From positions 150,741 to 214,740 of the forward strand of contig SCRN01000018.1 in assembly GCA_004322045.1 (NCBI GenBank): a stretch of 64,000 nucleotides of DNA, given 5' to 3'. The notes beneath the pieces were generated by a model that did no database searches, was not told the origin of the DNA, and saw only the letters and a program-made list of their open reading frames with translations. Positions within the stretch are counted from its first letter, which is position 1, and every line of letters begins with the position of its first letter. The DNA is from Paraburkholderia sp. (GTDB taxonomy: Bacteria; Pseudomonadota; Gammaproteobacteria; Burkholderiales; Burkholderiaceae). Below are positions 21,459 through 32,816 of the stretch, in pieces. The position numbers and the translations under genes were made by a program.

Positions 21459-22361
21459 ATGCGCATCGTTCTGATCACCGGTATCTCCGGCTCCGGCAAG
21501 TCCGTCGCGTTGAACGCACTGGCCGATGCAGGCTATTACTGCGTCGACAATCTGCCGCCGCGCTTTCTGCCCGCGCTCGCGCAGTATCTCGCGAGCGAAG
21601 ACGAAGGCTATGAGCGGCTGGCCGTGGCGATCGACGCGCGTTCGAGCGCCTCGCTGGACGAAATGCCCGGCATCATTCGCGATTTGGCGAGCGAACATGA
21701 CGTGCGCGTGCTGTTTCTCAATGCGAGCACGCAGTCGTTGATACAGCGTTTCTCCGAGACGCGCCGGCGGCACCCGCTGTCCGGCACGCCCGCGCACGAC
21801 GCCGACGTCGGCTTGCTTGCCTCGCTGGAGGAAGCGATCGAGCGCGAGCGCGAGCTCGTCGCACCGCTCGCGGAGTTCGGCCATCAGATCGATACCAGCA
21901 ATCTGCGCGCGAACGTGCTGCGCGCTTGGGTGACGCGTTTCATCGAAGAACAACGCGAAGGTCTGATGTTGATGTTCGAATCGTTCGGGTTCAAGCGCGG
22001 GCTGCCGCTCGACGCCGATTTCGTCTTCGACGTGCGCGCCTTGCCGAACCCGTACTACGATCACCGTTTGCGCCCGCTCACCGGGCGCGATCAGCCCGTC
22101 ATCGATTACCTCGAGGCGTTGCCGATCGTGCAGGAAATGATCGACGACATCCACACATTCGTCATGAAGTGGCTGCCCCGTTTTCGCGAGGACAACCGCA
22201 GCTACTTGACCGTCGCCATCGGTTGCACGGGCGGGCAGCACCGCTCCGTGTTCATCGCCGAAACGCTCGCTGCGCGGGTTGCGCGCGAAGCGAGCGTGAT
22301 CGTACGGCATCGCGATGCGCCGGTCGCCATTGACGAGTCTTCGAGGTTGGTGACGGCTTAA
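21459..22361 (+). CDS. rapZ: RNase adapter protein RapZ
   Basis: 300 residues. The N-terminal P-loop GISGSGKS is at residues 8-15. The C-terminal domain contains the [12 protein letters not shown] motif near residues 255-266, characteristic of RapZ/YvcJ. In E. coli RapZ presents the GlmZ small RNA to RNase E and so controls glucosamine-6-phosphate synthesis; GlmZ itself is not visible here. A TATGAT -10-like box at 21432-21437 lies close upstream. It is the last gene of the rpoN-hpf-ptsN-hprK-rapZ cluster. Confidence 0.96.
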   Translation: MRIVLITGISGSGKSVALNALADAGYYCVDNLPPRFLPALAQYLASEDEGYERLAVAIDARSSASLDEMPGIIRDLASEHDVRVLFLNASTQSLIQRFSETRRRHPLSGTPAHDADVGLLASLEEAIERERELVAPLAEFGHQIDTSNLRANVLRAWVTRFIEEQREGLMLMFESFGFKRGLPLDADFVFDVRALPNPYYDHRLRPLTGRDQPVIDYLEALPIVQEMIDDIHTFVMKWLPRFREDNRSYLTVAIGCTGGQHRSVFIAETLAARVAREASVIVRHRDAPVAIDESSRLVTA

Positions 22362-22398
22362 CCCGCCGCGGCATACGCGGCAATTCGAAGCGTGCGCC

Positions 22399-23034
22399 AT
22401 GTCCACTACTCCTGCCGTCTACGCTGACCTGCCGCTCTTTCCACTGCACACCGTGCTGTTCCCGGATGGGCTTTTGCCGTTGAAGATTTTCGAGGCGCGC
22501 TATCTCGACATGGCGCGCGACTGCCTGCGCGAAAGCGCGCCCTTCGGCGTCTGCCTACTCAAAAGCGGCGGCGAGGTAGCGCAGGAAAACGTGGCATGCG
22601 TGCCCGAACTCATCGGCACGTTGGCGACGATCGAGCAATGCGACGTCGACGACTTCGGCATGCTCCTCGTGCGTGCACGCGGCACGCGCCGCTTTCGCCT
22701 GCTGTCGCATCGCAAAGAACCGAGCGGCCTGCTCGTGGGCATGGCCGAGCCGCTGCCCGACGACGTCCCGCTCGAAGGCAGCGAAGCGATCGCCAAGTTC
22801 GGCGCCTGTGCCGAAGTGCTCGAGCGCATCATCGAAACGATCCACGAGCGCGACCCGGACGGCGTGCCGTTCGCCGAACCGTTTCGCCTCGAAGATCCTA
22901 GCTGGGTTTCGAACCGCCTCTCGGAAATCCTGCAGATTCCGTTACGGGCTCGGCAAAAGCTGATGGAACTGACCGACGCCAATACGCGGATCGACGCCGT
23001 TCATCACTACATGCAGCAGCATCAATTGCTGTAG
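22399..23034 (+). CDS. Lon-type substrate-binding (LON N-terminal) domain protein
   Basis: 211 residues consisting of one LON substrate-binding domain: YADLPLFPLHTVLFPDG near residues 8-24, then LKIFEARYLDMARDC, as at the N-terminus of Lon protease. No ATPase or protease domain follows. Stand-alone proteins of this kind (YcaH/DUF-type, cereblon-like fold) are common in proteobacteria and of unknown function. It starts 37 bases after rapZ and is convergent with mutY. Confidence 0.9.
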   Translation: MSTTPAVYADLPLFPLHTVLFPDGLLPLKIFEARYLDMARDCLRESAPFGVCLLKSGGEVAQENVACVPELIGTLATIEQCDVDDFGMLLVRARGTRRFRLLSHRKEPSGLLVGMAEPLPDDVPLEGSEAIAKFGACAEVLERIIETIHERDPDGVPFAEPFRLEDPSWVSNRLSEILQIPLRARQKLMELTDANTRIDAVHHYMQQHQLL

Positions 23035-23083
23035 CTTCGCCGCGAACGCCCGCGTATATGACGCGGCGCGCAGCCGCCTCTAG

Positions 23084-24196
23084 TCAGAGCAGTGAACCTT
23101 TGAGCGCGTCGAGCAGCTTGCGCACGGGCGCGGGCAGGCCGTATTCGTCGATTTGCGCGAGCGGCACCCACGCCGTTTCGTCATCGCCCGCTTCGACTAG
23201 CTCCACCGCACCCGGAGCGGCGAGATCCGCGCAGCGCGGTTCGATGTCGAGCTTGAAATGCGTGAACGTGTGAGTGAGCGGCGCCAAGCGCTCGAAGCCG
23301 TGTGCTGCGCCCAACGCCTGGGCACGTTCGGCCAAGGCCGCTTCGTCGGCGGCTTCCGGCAAGCTCCATAGGCCGCCCCAGATACCGGACGGCGGCCTGC
23401 GCTCGAGTAGCACCGATGCGCCGTCGCGCAGCACGAGCATCCACGTTCGACGCAATGGCACGAGCTTCTTCGGGCGCGCCGCGGGCAATTCGCGTTGCCG
23501 GCCGGTCGCATGGGCGACGCAATCGGCGGCAAACGGACAGCGGCCGCAGTCGGGCTTGCCGCGCACGCACAGCGTCGCGCCAAGATCCATCAGCCCTTGC
23601 GTGTAGGCGCTCACGTCGTCGTCCGAGGCCTGCTGTCCGGGCATCAAGCGCTCAGCGAGGGCCCACATCGCGCTTTCGACGCGTTTTTCGCCCGGAAAAC
23701 CGTCGATGCCGAACACGCGGGCCAGGACGCGCTTGACGTTTCCATCCAAGATCGTCGCGCGCGCGCCGAATGCGAACGATGCGATCGCCGCCGCCGTCGA
23801 GCGGCCGATGCCGGGCAGTTCCGCCAATTGCTCGGGCGAAGCCGGGAACGCCCCGCCGTGCCGCTCGAGGACCGCCTGTGCACAGCGATGCAGATTGCGC
23901 GCGCGCGAGTAATAGCCGAGTCCGGCCCAAAGCGCCATCACGTCATCGATCGGCGCACGAGCGAGCGCCGCAACATCGGGAAAGCGCGCGAGAAACTTCG
24001 CGTAATACGGAATGACGGTCGATACCTGCGTCTGCTGCAACATGATTTCCGACAGCCAGATGCGATAGGGATCGCGCGTATTCTGCCAAGGCAGATCATG
24101 GCGCCCGTGACGGCGTTGCCAGTCGACGAGCCGCGTGGCGAAGGCGTCCTGCAACGACGCGGCGCTTGGCGCCATGACAAGGGGAGAAGCGGACAT
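23084..24196 (-). CDS. mutY: A/G-specific adenine glycosylase MutY
   Basis: 370 residues. MutY removes adenine mispaired with 8-oxoguanine. The helix-hairpin-helix LPGIGRSTAAAIASFAFG (about residues 127-144) leads to catalytic Asp151 in ILDGNVKRVL; the other active-site acid is Glu50. The [4Fe-4S] ligands are Cys210, Cys217, Cys220 and Cys226 in the C-x6-C-x2-C-x5-C loop. The C-terminal Nudix-like domain (about 240-365) recognises 8-oxoG. It is 12 bases downstream of mutM on the same strand. Confidence 0.97.
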   Translation of the reverse strand: MSASPLVMAPSAASLQDAFATRLVDWQRRHGRHDLPWQNTRDPYRIWLSEIMLQQTQVSTVIPYYAKFLARFPDVAALARAPIDDVMALWAGLGYYSRARNLHRCAQAVLERHGGAFPASPEQLAELPGIGRSTAAAIASFAFGARATILDGNVKRVLARVFGIDGFPGEKRVESAMWALAERLMPGQQASDDDVSAYTQGLMDLGATLCVRGKPDCGRCPFAADCVAHATGRQRELPAARPKKLVPLRRTWMLVLRDGASVLLERRPPSGIWGGLWSLPEAADEAALAERAQALGAAHGFERLAPLTHTFTHFKLDIEPRCADLAAPGAVELVEAGDDETAWVPLAQIDEYGLPAPVRKLLDALKGSLL

Positions 24197-24208
24197 GAAG
24201 GCGATAGG

Positions 24209-25036
24209 TCAGCGCTGACAATGCGCGCAGTAGTAAGTGGAGCGTTGCCCTTGGACGATTTGGCGAATCGGCTCGCCGCAGACGCGACAAGGCTGGCCGG
24301 CACGATCATAGACGAAGCAATCGAGTTGGAAATACCCGCTGGCGCCGTCGCTGCCGACGAAATCCCGCAAAGTGCTGCCGCCGCGCTCGATGGCCGCGGC
24401 CAGCGTGGCGCGCACTTCGTCGGCCAGACGCTCGCAGCGCGCCAGCGAGACGCGGCCCGCGGGCGTGGTGGGCCGAATGCCGGCGCGAAACAAGCTCTCC
24501 GACGCATAAATATTGCCGACGCCGACGACGATCGTGCCCGCGAGCAGCACCTGCTTGATCGACGCCGTGCGTCCGCGCGTGCGCCGGAAAATGAGCTCGC
24601 CGCTGAATTCGTCGGTGAACGGCTCGACGCCCAGGCTCGCCAGCAACGGATGCGCTCGTACGTCGCCATCGGCCCGCGCATGCCAGAGCACCGCGCCGAA
24701 ACGACGCGGATCGCGGTAGCGAAGCACGAATTCGTCGAAGACCCAGTCGATATGATCGTGCTTGGCCGGCTCCAATGCCTGCTCGCGCGGCCATACGCGC
24801 AGCGTGCCCGTCATGCCCAGGTGAACGATGAACCACCCGGCATCGGTCTCGAACAACAAATACTTGCCGCGCCGCTCGACCCGTCGCACCGCCTGGCGCG
24901 CGAGCGTGCTCGCCAAATCGGGCGGCACGGGCCAGCGCAGCATGAGCGTGCGCACGTCGACGCGCTCGACACGACGGCCCGTAATGTACGGCTCGATGCC
25001 GCGTTTGGTGACTTCGACTTCCGGAAGCTCTGGCAT
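24209..25036 (-). CDS. mutM: Formamidopyrimidine-DNA glycosylase MutM (Fpg)
   Basis: 275 residues from the ATG at 25036. The invariant N-terminus PELPEVEV places the catalytic Pro2 and Glu3; the open frame extends further upstream but would bury this N-terminus, so it is rejected. The C-terminal zinc finger CRVCGEPI...YYCAHCQR supplies four Cys. It excises 8-oxoguanine and formamidopyrimidines from DNA and nicks the strand. Directly followed by mutY, so two arms of the 8-oxoG system are probably co-transcribed. Confidence 0.97.
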   Translation of the reverse strand: MPELPEVEVTKRGIEPYITGRRVERVDVRTLMLRWPVPPDLASTLARQAVRRVERRGKYLLFETDAGWFIVHLGMTGTLRVWPREQALEPAKHDHIDWVFDEFVLRYRDPRRFGAVLWHARADGDVRAHPLLASLGVEPFTDEFSGELIFRRTRGRTASIKQVLLAGTIVVGVGNIYASESLFRAGIRPTTPAGRVSLARCERLADEVRATLAAAIERGGSTLRDFVGSDGASGYFQLDCFVYDRAGQPCRVCGEPIRQIVQGQRSTYYCAHCQR

Positions 25037-25135
25037 CTCTAAAATGGGTGCGGATAGGTCTGTAACTTGCACTGTCGATTCTGCGTGTATTGTAGCGAGC
25101 GCGTTACAATCGACCGAAACCTCGAACGGATCTCC

Positions 25136-26974
25136 ATGATTTTGTCCATCAAGCAGCTCCTCAAGCGCCCGGTCGGCGCCCGTCCCGCTTGGCGCATCGC
25201 GCCCGCGAGCCGCATCGCCGGCGCCATTCTGTGCGCGTGGACGTTCGCCGCAATCCCGGCGCACGCTCAAGATCCAGCGCCGTCGGACGACAATTCCGCG
25301 ACCGCGGCGGATCTGTTCGGGTCCGGCCTTCCCGAAGAGAAGAAAAATCTGCCCGACGTCCCATTGTCGAGCCAAATCGTCTTCCAAGTACTGGCGGCCG
25401 AAATCGCGCTGCAGCGAAACGAGCCCGCGCCGGCGTATCAAACCTATCTTGCCCTCGCCCGCGACACGCACGATCCCCGGATGGCGCAGCGCGCCGCTGA
25501 GATCGCGCTCGCGGCGCAGAGCCCGTCCGACGCCTTGGCCGCCGCGCAGCTTTGGCACGAGTACGCGCCCGATTCCGAGCGCGCCGTGCAACTGGACGCG
25601 TCCCTGCTGGTGTTATCGGGCAAGCCGGACGACGCCAAGCCGCTGCTCGCCCGCGAGCTTGCGAAAGTGCCGGCCGAGAACCGCGGCAACGCCCTGTTGG
25701 CGCTGCAAACGCTGCTTTCGCGCGGCCCGAACCGCGTCGGCGGCCTGCAGGTCCTGCAGGATTTGTTGAAAGACGACATGGGTCGCCCCGAAGCCCTGCT
25801 CGCGATCGGCCGTCAGCAATTGCTCGCCGACGATCGGCCAGGCGCGCGCGCGTCGTTCGAGCGCGCGCTCAAGCTCAAGCCGGACTTTTTGGCGGCCGCC
25901 CTTTCGCTCGGCCAGATGGGTCCCGAAGAACGCAAGGAAGGCATTGCTTCGTTCGAAGCGTACGTCAAACAAAATCCGAAGGCGCGCGATGCGCGCCTCG
26001 CGCTGGCCCAGCTTTATTTGTCGAGCGACCGGCTCGACGATGCGCAAAAGCAATTCGAGTTCTTGCGCTCGATGGATAAGCATGATCCGATGCCCCTGCT
26101 CGCGCTCGGGCTCATCAAGGTCCAGCAGAAGCAGTACGACGCCGCGCAAAAGTACCTGACGCAATACGCCGATCTGACCGAAAAGACGCCGGGCGCGGAT
26201 CCGGGCCAGGCGTACCTTTACCTTGCTCAGCTCGCGCTCGAGCAAAAGCACGAGCCAGATGCGGCCAAATGGCTCGACAGAGTTCAACCGTCGAGCCCGC
26301 AATACATCACGGCGCGCGTGACGCGTGCGCAATTGCTCGCCCAGTCCGGCAAGCCCGACGATGCGCGCCGCATCCTGAGCGCACTGCAGCCGTCCGACCC
26401 GCACGAGCAAGCGCTCGTCGCGCGCACGGACGCTGCGATCCTGTTCGATGCGAAGCGCTATCAAGACGCCGAGTCGCGCTTGCGTGAAGCGAACGAAGCA
26501 TTCCCGGGCGATCCCGAGATCCAGTACGACTATGCGATGGCGGCCGAGAAGAACGGCCACTACGATCTCATGGAAAGCGTGCTGCGCAAGGTCATGCAGG
26601 ACCAGCCCGACAATCCGCAAGCGTACAACGCGCTCGGCTATTCGCTGGCCGATCGCAATCAGCGCTTGGACGAGGCGGACAAGCTCATCGAAAAGGCCTC
26701 GTCGCTCGCGCCGAACGACGCGTTCATCATGGACAGCCTCGGCTGGGTCAAATATCGCAAGGGCGATACGGTCGATGCGGCTAAGCTGCTCAGACGCGCC
26801 TACGACATCCAGCCGAACGCGGAAATCGGCGCGCATCTGGGCGAGGTGCTGTGGAAGAGCGGCGATCAGAAGCAGGCCCTCGAAACATGGCGCAGCGCGC
26901 GCAAACTCGAGCCGGACAACGAGACGCTCGTCAAGACGCTCGAACGTTTTCAAGTGAACGCAGACAACCTCTGA
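25136..26974 (+). CDS. Tetratricopeptide repeat protein, periplasmic or membrane-linked
   Basis: 612 residues from the ATG at 25136. A basic N-terminus and a hydrophobic stretch at about residues 21-43 ending AHA look like a signal peptide. The rest is made of helical repeats of the TPR type, clearest in the C-terminal half ([37 protein letters not shown]). It is a known neighbour of lolB in beta-proteobacteria and its stop overlaps the lolB start (TGATG), suggesting a link with envelope or lipoprotein biogenesis, but the function is not established. It is divergent from mutM. Confidence 0.85.
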   Translation: MILSIKQLLKRPVGARPAWRIAPASRIAGAILCAWTFAAIPAHAQDPAPSDDNSATAADLFGSGLPEEKKNLPDVPLSSQIVFQVLAAEIALQRNEPAPAYQTYLALARDTHDPRMAQRAAEIALAAQSPSDALAAAQLWHEYAPDSERAVQLDASLLVLSGKPDDAKPLLARELAKVPAENRGNALLALQTLLSRGPNRVGGLQVLQDLLKDDMGRPEALLAIGRQQLLADDRPGARASFERALKLKPDFLAAALSLGQMGPEERKEGIASFEAYVKQNPKARDARLALAQLYLSSDRLDDAQKQFEFLRSMDKHDPMPLLALGLIKVQQKQYDAAQKYLTQYADLTEKTPGADPGQAYLYLAQLALEQKHEPDAAKWLDRVQPSSPQYITARVTRAQLLAQSGKPDDARRILSALQPSDPHEQALVARTDAAILFDAKRYQDAESRLREANEAFPGDPEIQYDYAMAAEKNGHYDLMESVLRKVMQDQPDNPQAYNALGYSLADRNQRLDEADKLIEKASSLAPNDAFIMDSLGWVKYRKGDTVDAAKLLRRAYDIQPNAEIGAHLGEVLWKSGDQKQALETWRSARKLEPDNETLVKTLERFQVNADNL

Positions 26975-27600
26975 TGCACGCTTCGTCTTTCGCTTTTACG
27001 CTCGCGCGCCGCGCTTCGCTGAGCGCAGCGGCGACCCTTGCCGTCATGCTCGCGGGCTGCGCGTCGACGCCCCCTCACGGCCCGTCGACCTCGAACGCCC
27101 CCCTCGAGCTTTCGACGCAAACGGCGAGCGCCTATCACGGCCGCTTCGCCGTTCGCTACGTCGATCAGAACGGACAAACGCGCAACGCCTACGGCAACTT
27201 CGATTGGCAGCAACAGGGCGACACCGTCACGCTGCAACTGTTGAATCCGCTGGGGCAGACGCTCGCGGTCGTGACCTCGTCGCCGGCGTCCGCCACGCTC
27301 GAACTGCCGAACCGGCAACCGGTCATGGCCGATAACGTCAGCGACTTGATGCAGCACACGCTGGGCTTCGCGTTGCCGGTCGAGGGGTTGCGCTATTGGC
27401 TGGCCTCCTCGCCGGCGCCAAACTCTCGCGCGAAGACGATCGTCGATCCCGAGCAAACCTCGCATCTGAAGGAAATCGACCAGGAGGGCTGGACCGTCCA
27501 ATACCTGGCCTATGCCGATGCACCCGCCTCGGGCGTCAAGCGTCTCGACTTGACACGGCAGAACCCGCCGCTCGACATCAAGCTCGTGCTCGATCGCTGA
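26974..27600 (+). CDS. lolB: Outer-membrane lipoprotein receptor LolB
   Basis: 208 residues. Signal peptide with the lipobox LAGC; Cys29 would be lipidated. The mature part has the LolB beta-barrel-like segments ([33 protein letters not shown]). LolB accepts lipoproteins from LolA and inserts them in the outer membrane. It is translationally coupled to the TPR gene before it and followed by ispE 32 bases later, the common lolB-ispE-prs order. Confidence 0.95.
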   Translation: MHASSFAFTLARRASLSAAATLAVMLAGCASTPPHGPSTSNAPLELSTQTASAYHGRFAVRYVDQNGQTRNAYGNFDWQQQGDTVTLQLLNPLGQTLAVVTSSPASATLELPNRQPVMADNVSDLMQHTLGFALPVEGLRYWLASSPAPNSRAKTIVDPEQTSHLKEIDQEGWTVQYLAYADAPASGVKRLDLTRQNPPLDIKLVLDR

Positions 27601-27632
27601 CCGCACGCTTCCCGTCCCGTACCGCTTTCCAC

Positions 27633-28514
27633 ATGATCGAAACGACCGATTCGCTGCGCGAGTGCGCAGCGCCCGCCAAGCTCAATTTGTTCTTGCACGT
27701 GACGGGCCGCCGGCCCGACGGCTATCACACGCTACAGACCGCATTCCAGTTGATCGATTGGGGCGACGTCCTGCATTTCACGCTGCGCGAGGATGGCCTC
27801 GTGCACCGCAAGACCGACGTCCCCGGCGTGCCGGAAGCGAGCGACCTCGTCGTGCGTGCGGCCGAGTTGCTCAAGCTGCACTCGGGCACGACGCTCGGGG
27901 TCGACATCGAAATCGAAAAGCGCTTGCCGATGGGCGCGGGGCTCGGCGGCGGCAGCTCGGATGCGGCCACGACCCTGCTTGCGCTCAATCGGCTGTGGAA
28001 GCTGAATCTGGCTCGCGAAGTGCTGCAGGAATTGGGGCTGCGGCTCGGGGCCGACGTGCCCTTCTTCATCTTCGGCAAAAACGCGTTCGCCGAGGGTGTC
28101 GGTGAAGCGCTCGAGGCTGTACAATTGCCGCCTCGCTGGTTCCTGGTGGTCACCCCGAAGGTGCATGTACCGACAGCAGCGATTTTTTCCGACAAGTCGT
28201 TGACAAGAGATTCCGAAGCCGTCACAATTACGGACTTTCTTGCACAGCAAAGCTGCAGCGCAAGATGGCCGGATAGCTTCGGTCGGAATGACATGCAGCC
28301 CGTTGTGGTGGGAAAATACGCGGAAGTCGCACAGGTGCTCGAATGGTTTGAAGCCGTTGCGCCAGCGCGGATGACCGGATCGGGCTCAAGTGTGTTTGCC
28401 GCGTTCCGGAGCATCGGCGAAGCGAAAGCGGCGCAAGCTAAGCTGCCTGCAGATTGGGCCAGCGCCGTGGCCTCGAGTTTGGATACGCATCCACTTTTCG
28501 CGTTCGCGTCATAG
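27633..28514 (+). CDS. ispE: 4-diphosphocytidyl-2-C-methyl-D-erythritol kinase IspE
   Basis: 293 residues from the ATG at 27633. GHMP kinase of the non-mevalonate isoprenoid pathway. N-terminal [20 protein letters not shown], the ATP-binding Gly-rich loop [15 protein letters not shown] (near residues 92-106), and the C-terminal [12 protein letters not shown] motif are all present. The middle of the gene (about 28130-28330) is locally lower in GC than its neighbours. tRNA-Gln follows after about 50 bases. Confidence 0.96.
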   Translation: MIETTDSLRECAAPAKLNLFLHVTGRRPDGYHTLQTAFQLIDWGDVLHFTLREDGLVHRKTDVPGVPEASDLVVRAAELLKLHSGTTLGVDIEIEKRLPMGAGLGGGSSDAATTLLALNRLWKLNLAREVLQELGLRLGADVPFFIFGKNAFAEGVGEALEAVQLPPRWFLVVTPKVHVPTAAIFSDKSLTRDSEAVTITDFLAQQSCSARWPDSFGRNDMQPVVVGKYAEVAQVLEWFEAVAPARMTGSGSSVFAAFRSIGEAKAAQAKLPADWASAVASSLDTHPLFAFAS

Positions 28515-28567
28515 GTTTTGCATCGTCGGGGCTGTCCCGCAGGACCGACGAAGCTCAGAGTCAGTGT

Positions 28568-28644
28568 AGGGGAGTCGCCAAGTTGGTCAAGGCACCGGAT
28601 TTTGATTCCGGCATGCGAGGGTTCGAGTCCTTCCTCCCCTGCCA
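28568..28644 (+). tRNA. tRNA-Gln (anticodon TTG)
   Basis: Cloverleaf read by eye: acceptor stem AGGGGAG pairs with CTCCCCT (28634-28640), discriminator G at 28641, and CCA encoded at 28642-28644. The D arm has GCC/GGC, the anticodon stem CCGGA/TCCGG closes a TTTTGAT loop with anticodon TTG, and the T arm is GAGGG-TTCGAGT-CCTTC. It sits between ispE and prs, its usual place in Burkholderiaceae. An inverted repeat (28523-28529 with 28545-28551, TCGTCGG/CCGACGA) lies just upstream and may be a processing or 3'-end structure of the ispE message. Confidence 0.97.
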
Positions 28645-28683
28645 AACATTCCCGCAGTTCCCGCCTCCAGCAGCAGGTGCATG

Positions 28684-29640
28684 ATGAGCAGCCATGACGG
28701 CCTGATGGTTTTTACTGGCAACGCAAATCCGGCGCTTGCACAGGAAGTCGTCAAAATTCTCGGCATCCCCCTCGGCAAAGCGATGGTCAGCCGTTTTTCC
28801 GACGGCGAGATCCAAGTCGAGATTCAAGAGAACGTGCGTGGCAAGGACGTGTTCGTCCTTCAATCGACGTGCGCGCCGACGAACGACAACTTGATGGAAC
28901 TGATGATCATGGTCGATGCGCTCAAACGCGCGTCTGCAGGCCGGATCACTGCAGCCATCCCCTACTTCGGCTATGCCCGCCAAGATAGGCGCCCGCGCTC
29001 GGCGCGCGTCGCAATCTCGGCGAAGGTCATCGCCAACATGCTGGAAATCGCCGGCGTCGAGCGGATCATCACGATGGATCTGCACGCCGATCAGATTCAG
29101 GGCTTCTTCGATATCCCCGTCGACAACATCTACGCTACGCCAGTGCTGCTCGGCGATCTGCGCAAGCAGAACTACGACAATCTGCTGGTGGTGTCGCCCG
29201 ACGTCGGCGGTGTGGTCCGCGCTCGCGCGCTCGCCAAGCAGTTGAACTGTGATTTGGCCATCATCGATAAGCGGCGCCCCAAGGCGAACGTCGCCGAAGT
29301 GATGAACATCATCGGTGAAGTCGATGGCCGCACATGCGTGATCATGGACGACATGGTCGACACCGCCGGCACGCTGTGCAAGGCTGCCCAAGTGCTCAAA
29401 GAGCGCGGCGCGAAGCAAGTCGTCGCCTACGCCACGCACCCGGTCTTGTCGGGCGGCGCCGCGGAACGGATCACGAGCTCGTCGCTCGATGAACTCGTCG
29501 TCACGGACACGATCCCGCTGAGCGAAGAAGCGCGTGCGTGCGCGAAGATCCGTTCGCTTTCGTGCGCGGGGCTGCTCGCTGAAACGTTCTCGCGCATCCG
29601 GCGCGGCGATTCGGTGATGTCGCTGTTCGCGGAAAGCTGA
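28684..29640 (+). CDS. prs: Ribose-phosphate pyrophosphokinase (PRPP synthase)
   Basis: 318 residues from the second of two tandem ATG codons (28681 and 28684). It makes PRPP from ribose 5-phosphate and ATP for purine, pyrimidine, His, Trp and NAD synthesis. Visible motifs: [20 protein letters not shown], the ATP-flexible-loop region [14 protein letters not shown], the catalytic/metal segment [13 protein letters not shown], and the PRPP-binding loop [13 protein letters not shown]. It follows tRNA-Gln and precedes rplY. Confidence 0.98.
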   Translation: MSSHDGLMVFTGNANPALAQEVVKILGIPLGKAMVSRFSDGEIQVEIQENVRGKDVFVLQSTCAPTNDNLMELMIMVDALKRASAGRITAAIPYFGYARQDRRPRSARVAISAKVIANMLEIAGVERIITMDLHADQIQGFFDIPVDNIYATPVLLGDLRKQNYDNLLVVSPDVGGVVRARALAKQLNCDLAIIDKRRPKANVAEVMNIIGEVDGRTCVIMDDMVDTAGTLCKAAQVLKERGAKQVVAYATHPVLSGGAAERITSSSLDELVVTDTIPLSEEARACAKIRSLSCAGLLAETFSRIRRGDSVMSLFAES

Positions 29641-29813
29641 GCCCATCGAATACGCTGAAGTCGCGGCACCATGCATGCGGCTTTGGCACCTTGGCGCGCT
29701 TCGGTCGACGAAACGCGCCGTTTTCGTCTGGGGCCTGATGTGTTGCACCGTCCGGTAGCGGCATGGAAGGCTCCTTATCACTGCCTGGTCGCGGGCAGCT
29801 ATGGAGATTGAAC

Positions 29814-30425
29814 ATGAAAGTCGTCGCTTTCGAGCGCAACCTGCAAGGTACGGGTGCGAGCCGCCGCCTGCGCAACTCCGGCAAGACGCCGGGGATCGTG
29901 TATGGCGCAGCCGTAGAACCCCAACTGATCGAACTCGATCACAACGCGCTGTGGCATGCGCTGAAGAAAGAAGCCTTCCACTCGTCGATCCTCGACCTCG
30001 AAGTGGCCGGCAAGTCGCAACCCGTGCTGCTGCGTGACGTGCAATACCATCCGTTCCGTCAGCTCGTGCTGCACGTCGACTTCCAACGTGTCGACCCGAA
30101 CAAGAAGCTGCACACGAAGGTGCCGGTTCACTTCATGAACCAAGAAACGAACCCCGCCGTGAAGCTCGGCGGCGCGATCATTTCGCACGTCGTGACGGAA
30201 GTGGAAATCGAGTGCCTGCCGGCCGACCTGCCCGAATTCGTCGAACTCGACCTCGCGAAGGTGGAAACCGGCCAATCGTTGCACGCGAAGGACATCACGT
30301 TGCCGAAGGGCGTCTCGCTCGTCGCGCACATCGAAAGCGAAAACCCCGTGATCGCTTCGGCTTCGGTACCGGCCGGCGCGACTGCGGCGGAAGCCGCTGC
30401 GGAAGGCGAAACGCCGGCCGCGTAA
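29814..30425 (+). CDS. rplY: 50S ribosomal protein L25 (Ctc form)
   Basis: 203 residues from the ATG at 29814, with GGAGA upstream. This is the long L25/CTC form: an N-terminal 5S rRNA-binding domain of about 95 residues ([20 protein letters not shown]) and a C-terminal beta domain with an Ala/Glu-rich tail. Gene order prs-rplY-pth is conserved in proteobacteria. A strong terminator follows. Confidence 0.97.
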   Translation: MKVVAFERNLQGTGASRRLRNSGKTPGIVYGAAVEPQLIELDHNALWHALKKEAFHSSILDLEVAGKSQPVLLRDVQYHPFRQLVLHVDFQRVDPNKKLHTKVPVHFMNQETNPAVKLGGAIISHVVTEVEIECLPADLPEFVELDLAKVETGQSLHAKDITLPKGVSLVAHIESENPVIASASVPAGATAAEAAAEGETPAA

Positions 30426-30478
30426 GCGCTCGTTCGCGCCTATCCTCTCGATCCGTTTCAATGGAACGGACGACGTGA

Positions 30479-30509
30479 CCCGCCGCGGCTTGCCCGGCGG
30501 GTTTTTTTT
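30479..30509 (+). terminator. Intrinsic terminator after rplY
   Basis: CCCGCCG (30479-30485) pairs with CGGCGGG (30495-30501) and is followed by eight T residues (30502-30509). It separates rplY from pth. Confidence 0.9.
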
Positions 30510-30557
30510 CGCCATGGATCAAACCCCGTATACAAGCCGGCTAGCCGGCATCACAGC

Positions 30558-31157
30558 ATGATCAAGCTCATCGTCGGCCTCGGAAATCCGGGTGCGGAAT
30601 ATACGGCAACGCGGCACAATGCCGGCTTTTGGCTCGTCGATCAGCTCGCGCGAGAAGCGGGAGCCTCGCTGCGCGACGAGCGGCGCTTCCATGGCCTGTA
30701 CGCCAAAGCGCGCCTTCATGGCGAAGAAGTTCATCTGCTCGAGCCGCAAACCTACATGAACCGGTCGGGGCAATCGGTCGTTGCCGTCGCGCATTTCTTC
30801 AAGATCCTGCCCGATGAGATTCTCGTCGCACACGACGAACTCGATCTGCCGCCCGGTTCCGTCAAGCTCAAGCTCGGCGGGGGCAGCGGCGGACACAACG
30901 GGCTGAAGGACATTTCAGCGCATTTGTCCTCGCAGCAGTACTGGCGCCTTCGCATCGGCATTGGTCATCCGCGCGATTTGATTCCCGAGAGCGCGCGGGC
31001 GGGCGCGAAACCTGACGTTGCCAATTTCGTATTGAAGCCGCCGCGCAAGGAAGAGCAAGGCGTGATCGATGCGGCCATCGAGCGCTCCCTCGCCGTCATG
31101 CCACATGTCGTGAAGGGTGCGCCCGAGCGCGCGATGATGCAGCTACACAGCAGCTGA
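30558..31157 (+). CDS. pth: Peptidyl-tRNA hydrolase
   Basis: 199 residues. The Pth signature [19 protein letters not shown] holds the catalytic Asn and His (His20), and [24 protein letters not shown] carries the catalytic Asp and second conserved region. The enzyme releases peptides from prematurely dropped peptidyl-tRNA. It is convergent with the ferredoxin gene. Confidence 0.97.
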   Translation: MIKLIVGLGNPGAEYTATRHNAGFWLVDQLAREAGASLRDERRFHGLYAKARLHGEEVHLLEPQTYMNRSGQSVVAVAHFFKILPDEILVAHDELDLPPGSVKLKLGGGSGGHNGLKDISAHLSSQQYWRLRIGIGHPRDLIPESARAGAKPDVANFVLKPPRKEEQGVIDAAIERSLAVMPHVVKGAPERAMMQLHSS

Positions 31158-31217
31158 CGCGCCGGCGGCCCAGCTTGAAAGCAATTTGCCGGGGCGGCGG
31201 TGGAGATCGACTCGCCG

Positions 31218-31529
<312 letters not shown>

Positions 31530-31580
31530 TTACGCCCGGCTTGCACCCGCGGCTGCCACAAGCCCTAGCGCTCGTAGGGT

Positions 31581-32087
31581 TCACGGCTGCGACGGCGAGC
31601 TCTGCGACATCTCGGCGACCTTCTCCGTCAGCCACTTTTCCACCGAAGGGAACACGAATTTGCTGACGTCGCCGCCCAATTGCGCGATTTCGCGCACGAT
31701 CGTGCCCGAGATGAACTGATATTGATCCGACGGCGTCATGAACATCGTTTCGACATCGGGCAGCAAATACCGGTTCATGCCCGCCATCTGAAACTCGTAC
31801 TCGAAATCGGAAACCGCGCGCAAGCCGCGCACGATGACGCGCGCGTTGTTCGCCCGCACGAAATCCTTGAGCAGACCCTTGAAGCTCATCACCTGCACGT
31901 TCGGATAGTGGCCCAGCACTTCCTGGGCGATATCGAGACGCTCTTGCAGCGTGAAGAACGGCTTCTTGTTGCGCGAGTCGGCCACGCCGACGACGAGCGT
32001 GTCGAAAATGCTGGACGCGCGCCGAACGAGATCTTCATGGCCGCGGGTGAGCGGATCGAACGTACCGGGGTACACGGCGACTACCAT
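31581..32087 (-). CDS. coaD: Phosphopantetheine adenylyltransferase CoaD
   Basis: 168 residues. It transfers AMP from ATP to 4'-phosphopantetheine, the penultimate step of coenzyme A synthesis. N-terminal nucleotidyltransferase motif [18 protein letters not shown] with the T/HxGH signature, and the C-terminal [17 protein letters not shown] motif (ISSTxVRE type). Downstream of rsmD, upstream of the ferredoxin gene. Confidence 0.97.
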   Translation of the reverse strand: MVVAVYPGTFDPLTRGHEDLVRRASSIFDTLVVGVADSRNKKPFFTLQERLDIAQEVLGHYPNVQVMSFKGLLKDFVRANNARVIVRGLRAVSDFEYEFQMAGMNRYLLPDVETMFMTPSDQYQFISGTIVREIAQLGGDVSKFVFPSVEKWLTEKVAEMSQSSPSQP

Positions 32088-32198
32088 CGACCATCTCCTG
32101 TCTTCATCTTATTGGGACGCGAACCCGCGTCCACTGCGACGCTGCCGCCCGTGACGCGGCTTGATGCGGCCGGCGTCCGTCTCTGTTGAAAACGCGCA

Positions 32199-32816
32199 TT
32201 ATTCATCATTTTCGCGCTGCAGCAAATGGTAGGACACGGCGCCGGCCTTCCCCTGCCGCACGATGCGCCAACCGGCCAACGCCTCGATCGCGTCGAGTTC
32301 GAGCGGCTCGCCCGATTCGACATACAAATAGCCTTGCTCGGCAACGAGCGGCACCGTGGCTTCAAGCGCGCGCGGCAGCAGTGCTTCGCCGAACGGCGGA
32401 TCGAGGAAGACGATATCGAACGAGCGCGGCGGCAAGCCCGTCGCGAGCCGCAGGCCGTCGGCTTCGACCACCTCTACGGCCTGCGCGGCCAGCCGGGTGC
32501 GGACGTCCCGAAGCTGACGCGCCGCCTTCGCATTGCGCTCGACCATCAACACACGCGCGGCGCCGCGCGATGCCGCCTCGAAACCCAACGCGCCCGTGCC
32601 GGCGAATAGATCGAGGCAGCGCAGGCCATCCAGCCGCTGGCCGAGCCAATTGAACAAAGTTTCGCGCACGCGGTCGGGTGTCGGGCGCAAGCCTTCGAGA
32701 TCGAGCACCTGCAACGGCGTGCGTTTCCAATCTCCGCCAATGATGCGAACGGTATGCGGCTTGCCGCGAGAGGACGTCGCGCCGGACGCGCGCGAGGCAG
32801 ATGAGGAACGGGGCAT
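32199..32816 (-). CDS. rsmD: 16S rRNA (guanine966-N2)-methyltransferase RsmD
   Basis: 205 residues. S-adenosylmethionine-dependent methyltransferase with motif I LDLFAGTGALGFEAASRG near residues 62-79 and motif IV FLDPPFG near 135, the (D/N)PPF type used for N2-guanine methylation. Residues 1-20 are a basic, Ser-rich tail. It starts the minus-strand group rsmD-coaD-fdx and is divergent from ftsY, the standard rsmD/ftsY arrangement. Confidence 0.96.
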   Translation of the reverse strand: MPRSSSASRASGATSSRGKPHTVRIIGGDWKRTPLQVLDLEGLRPTPDRVRETLFNWLGQRLDGLRCLDLFAGTGALGFEAASRGAARVLMVERNAKAARQLRDVRTRLAAQAVEVVEADGLRLATGLPPRSFDIVFLDPPFGEALLPRALEATVPLVAEQGYLYVESGEPLELDAIEALAGWRIVRQGKAGAVSYHLLQRENDE

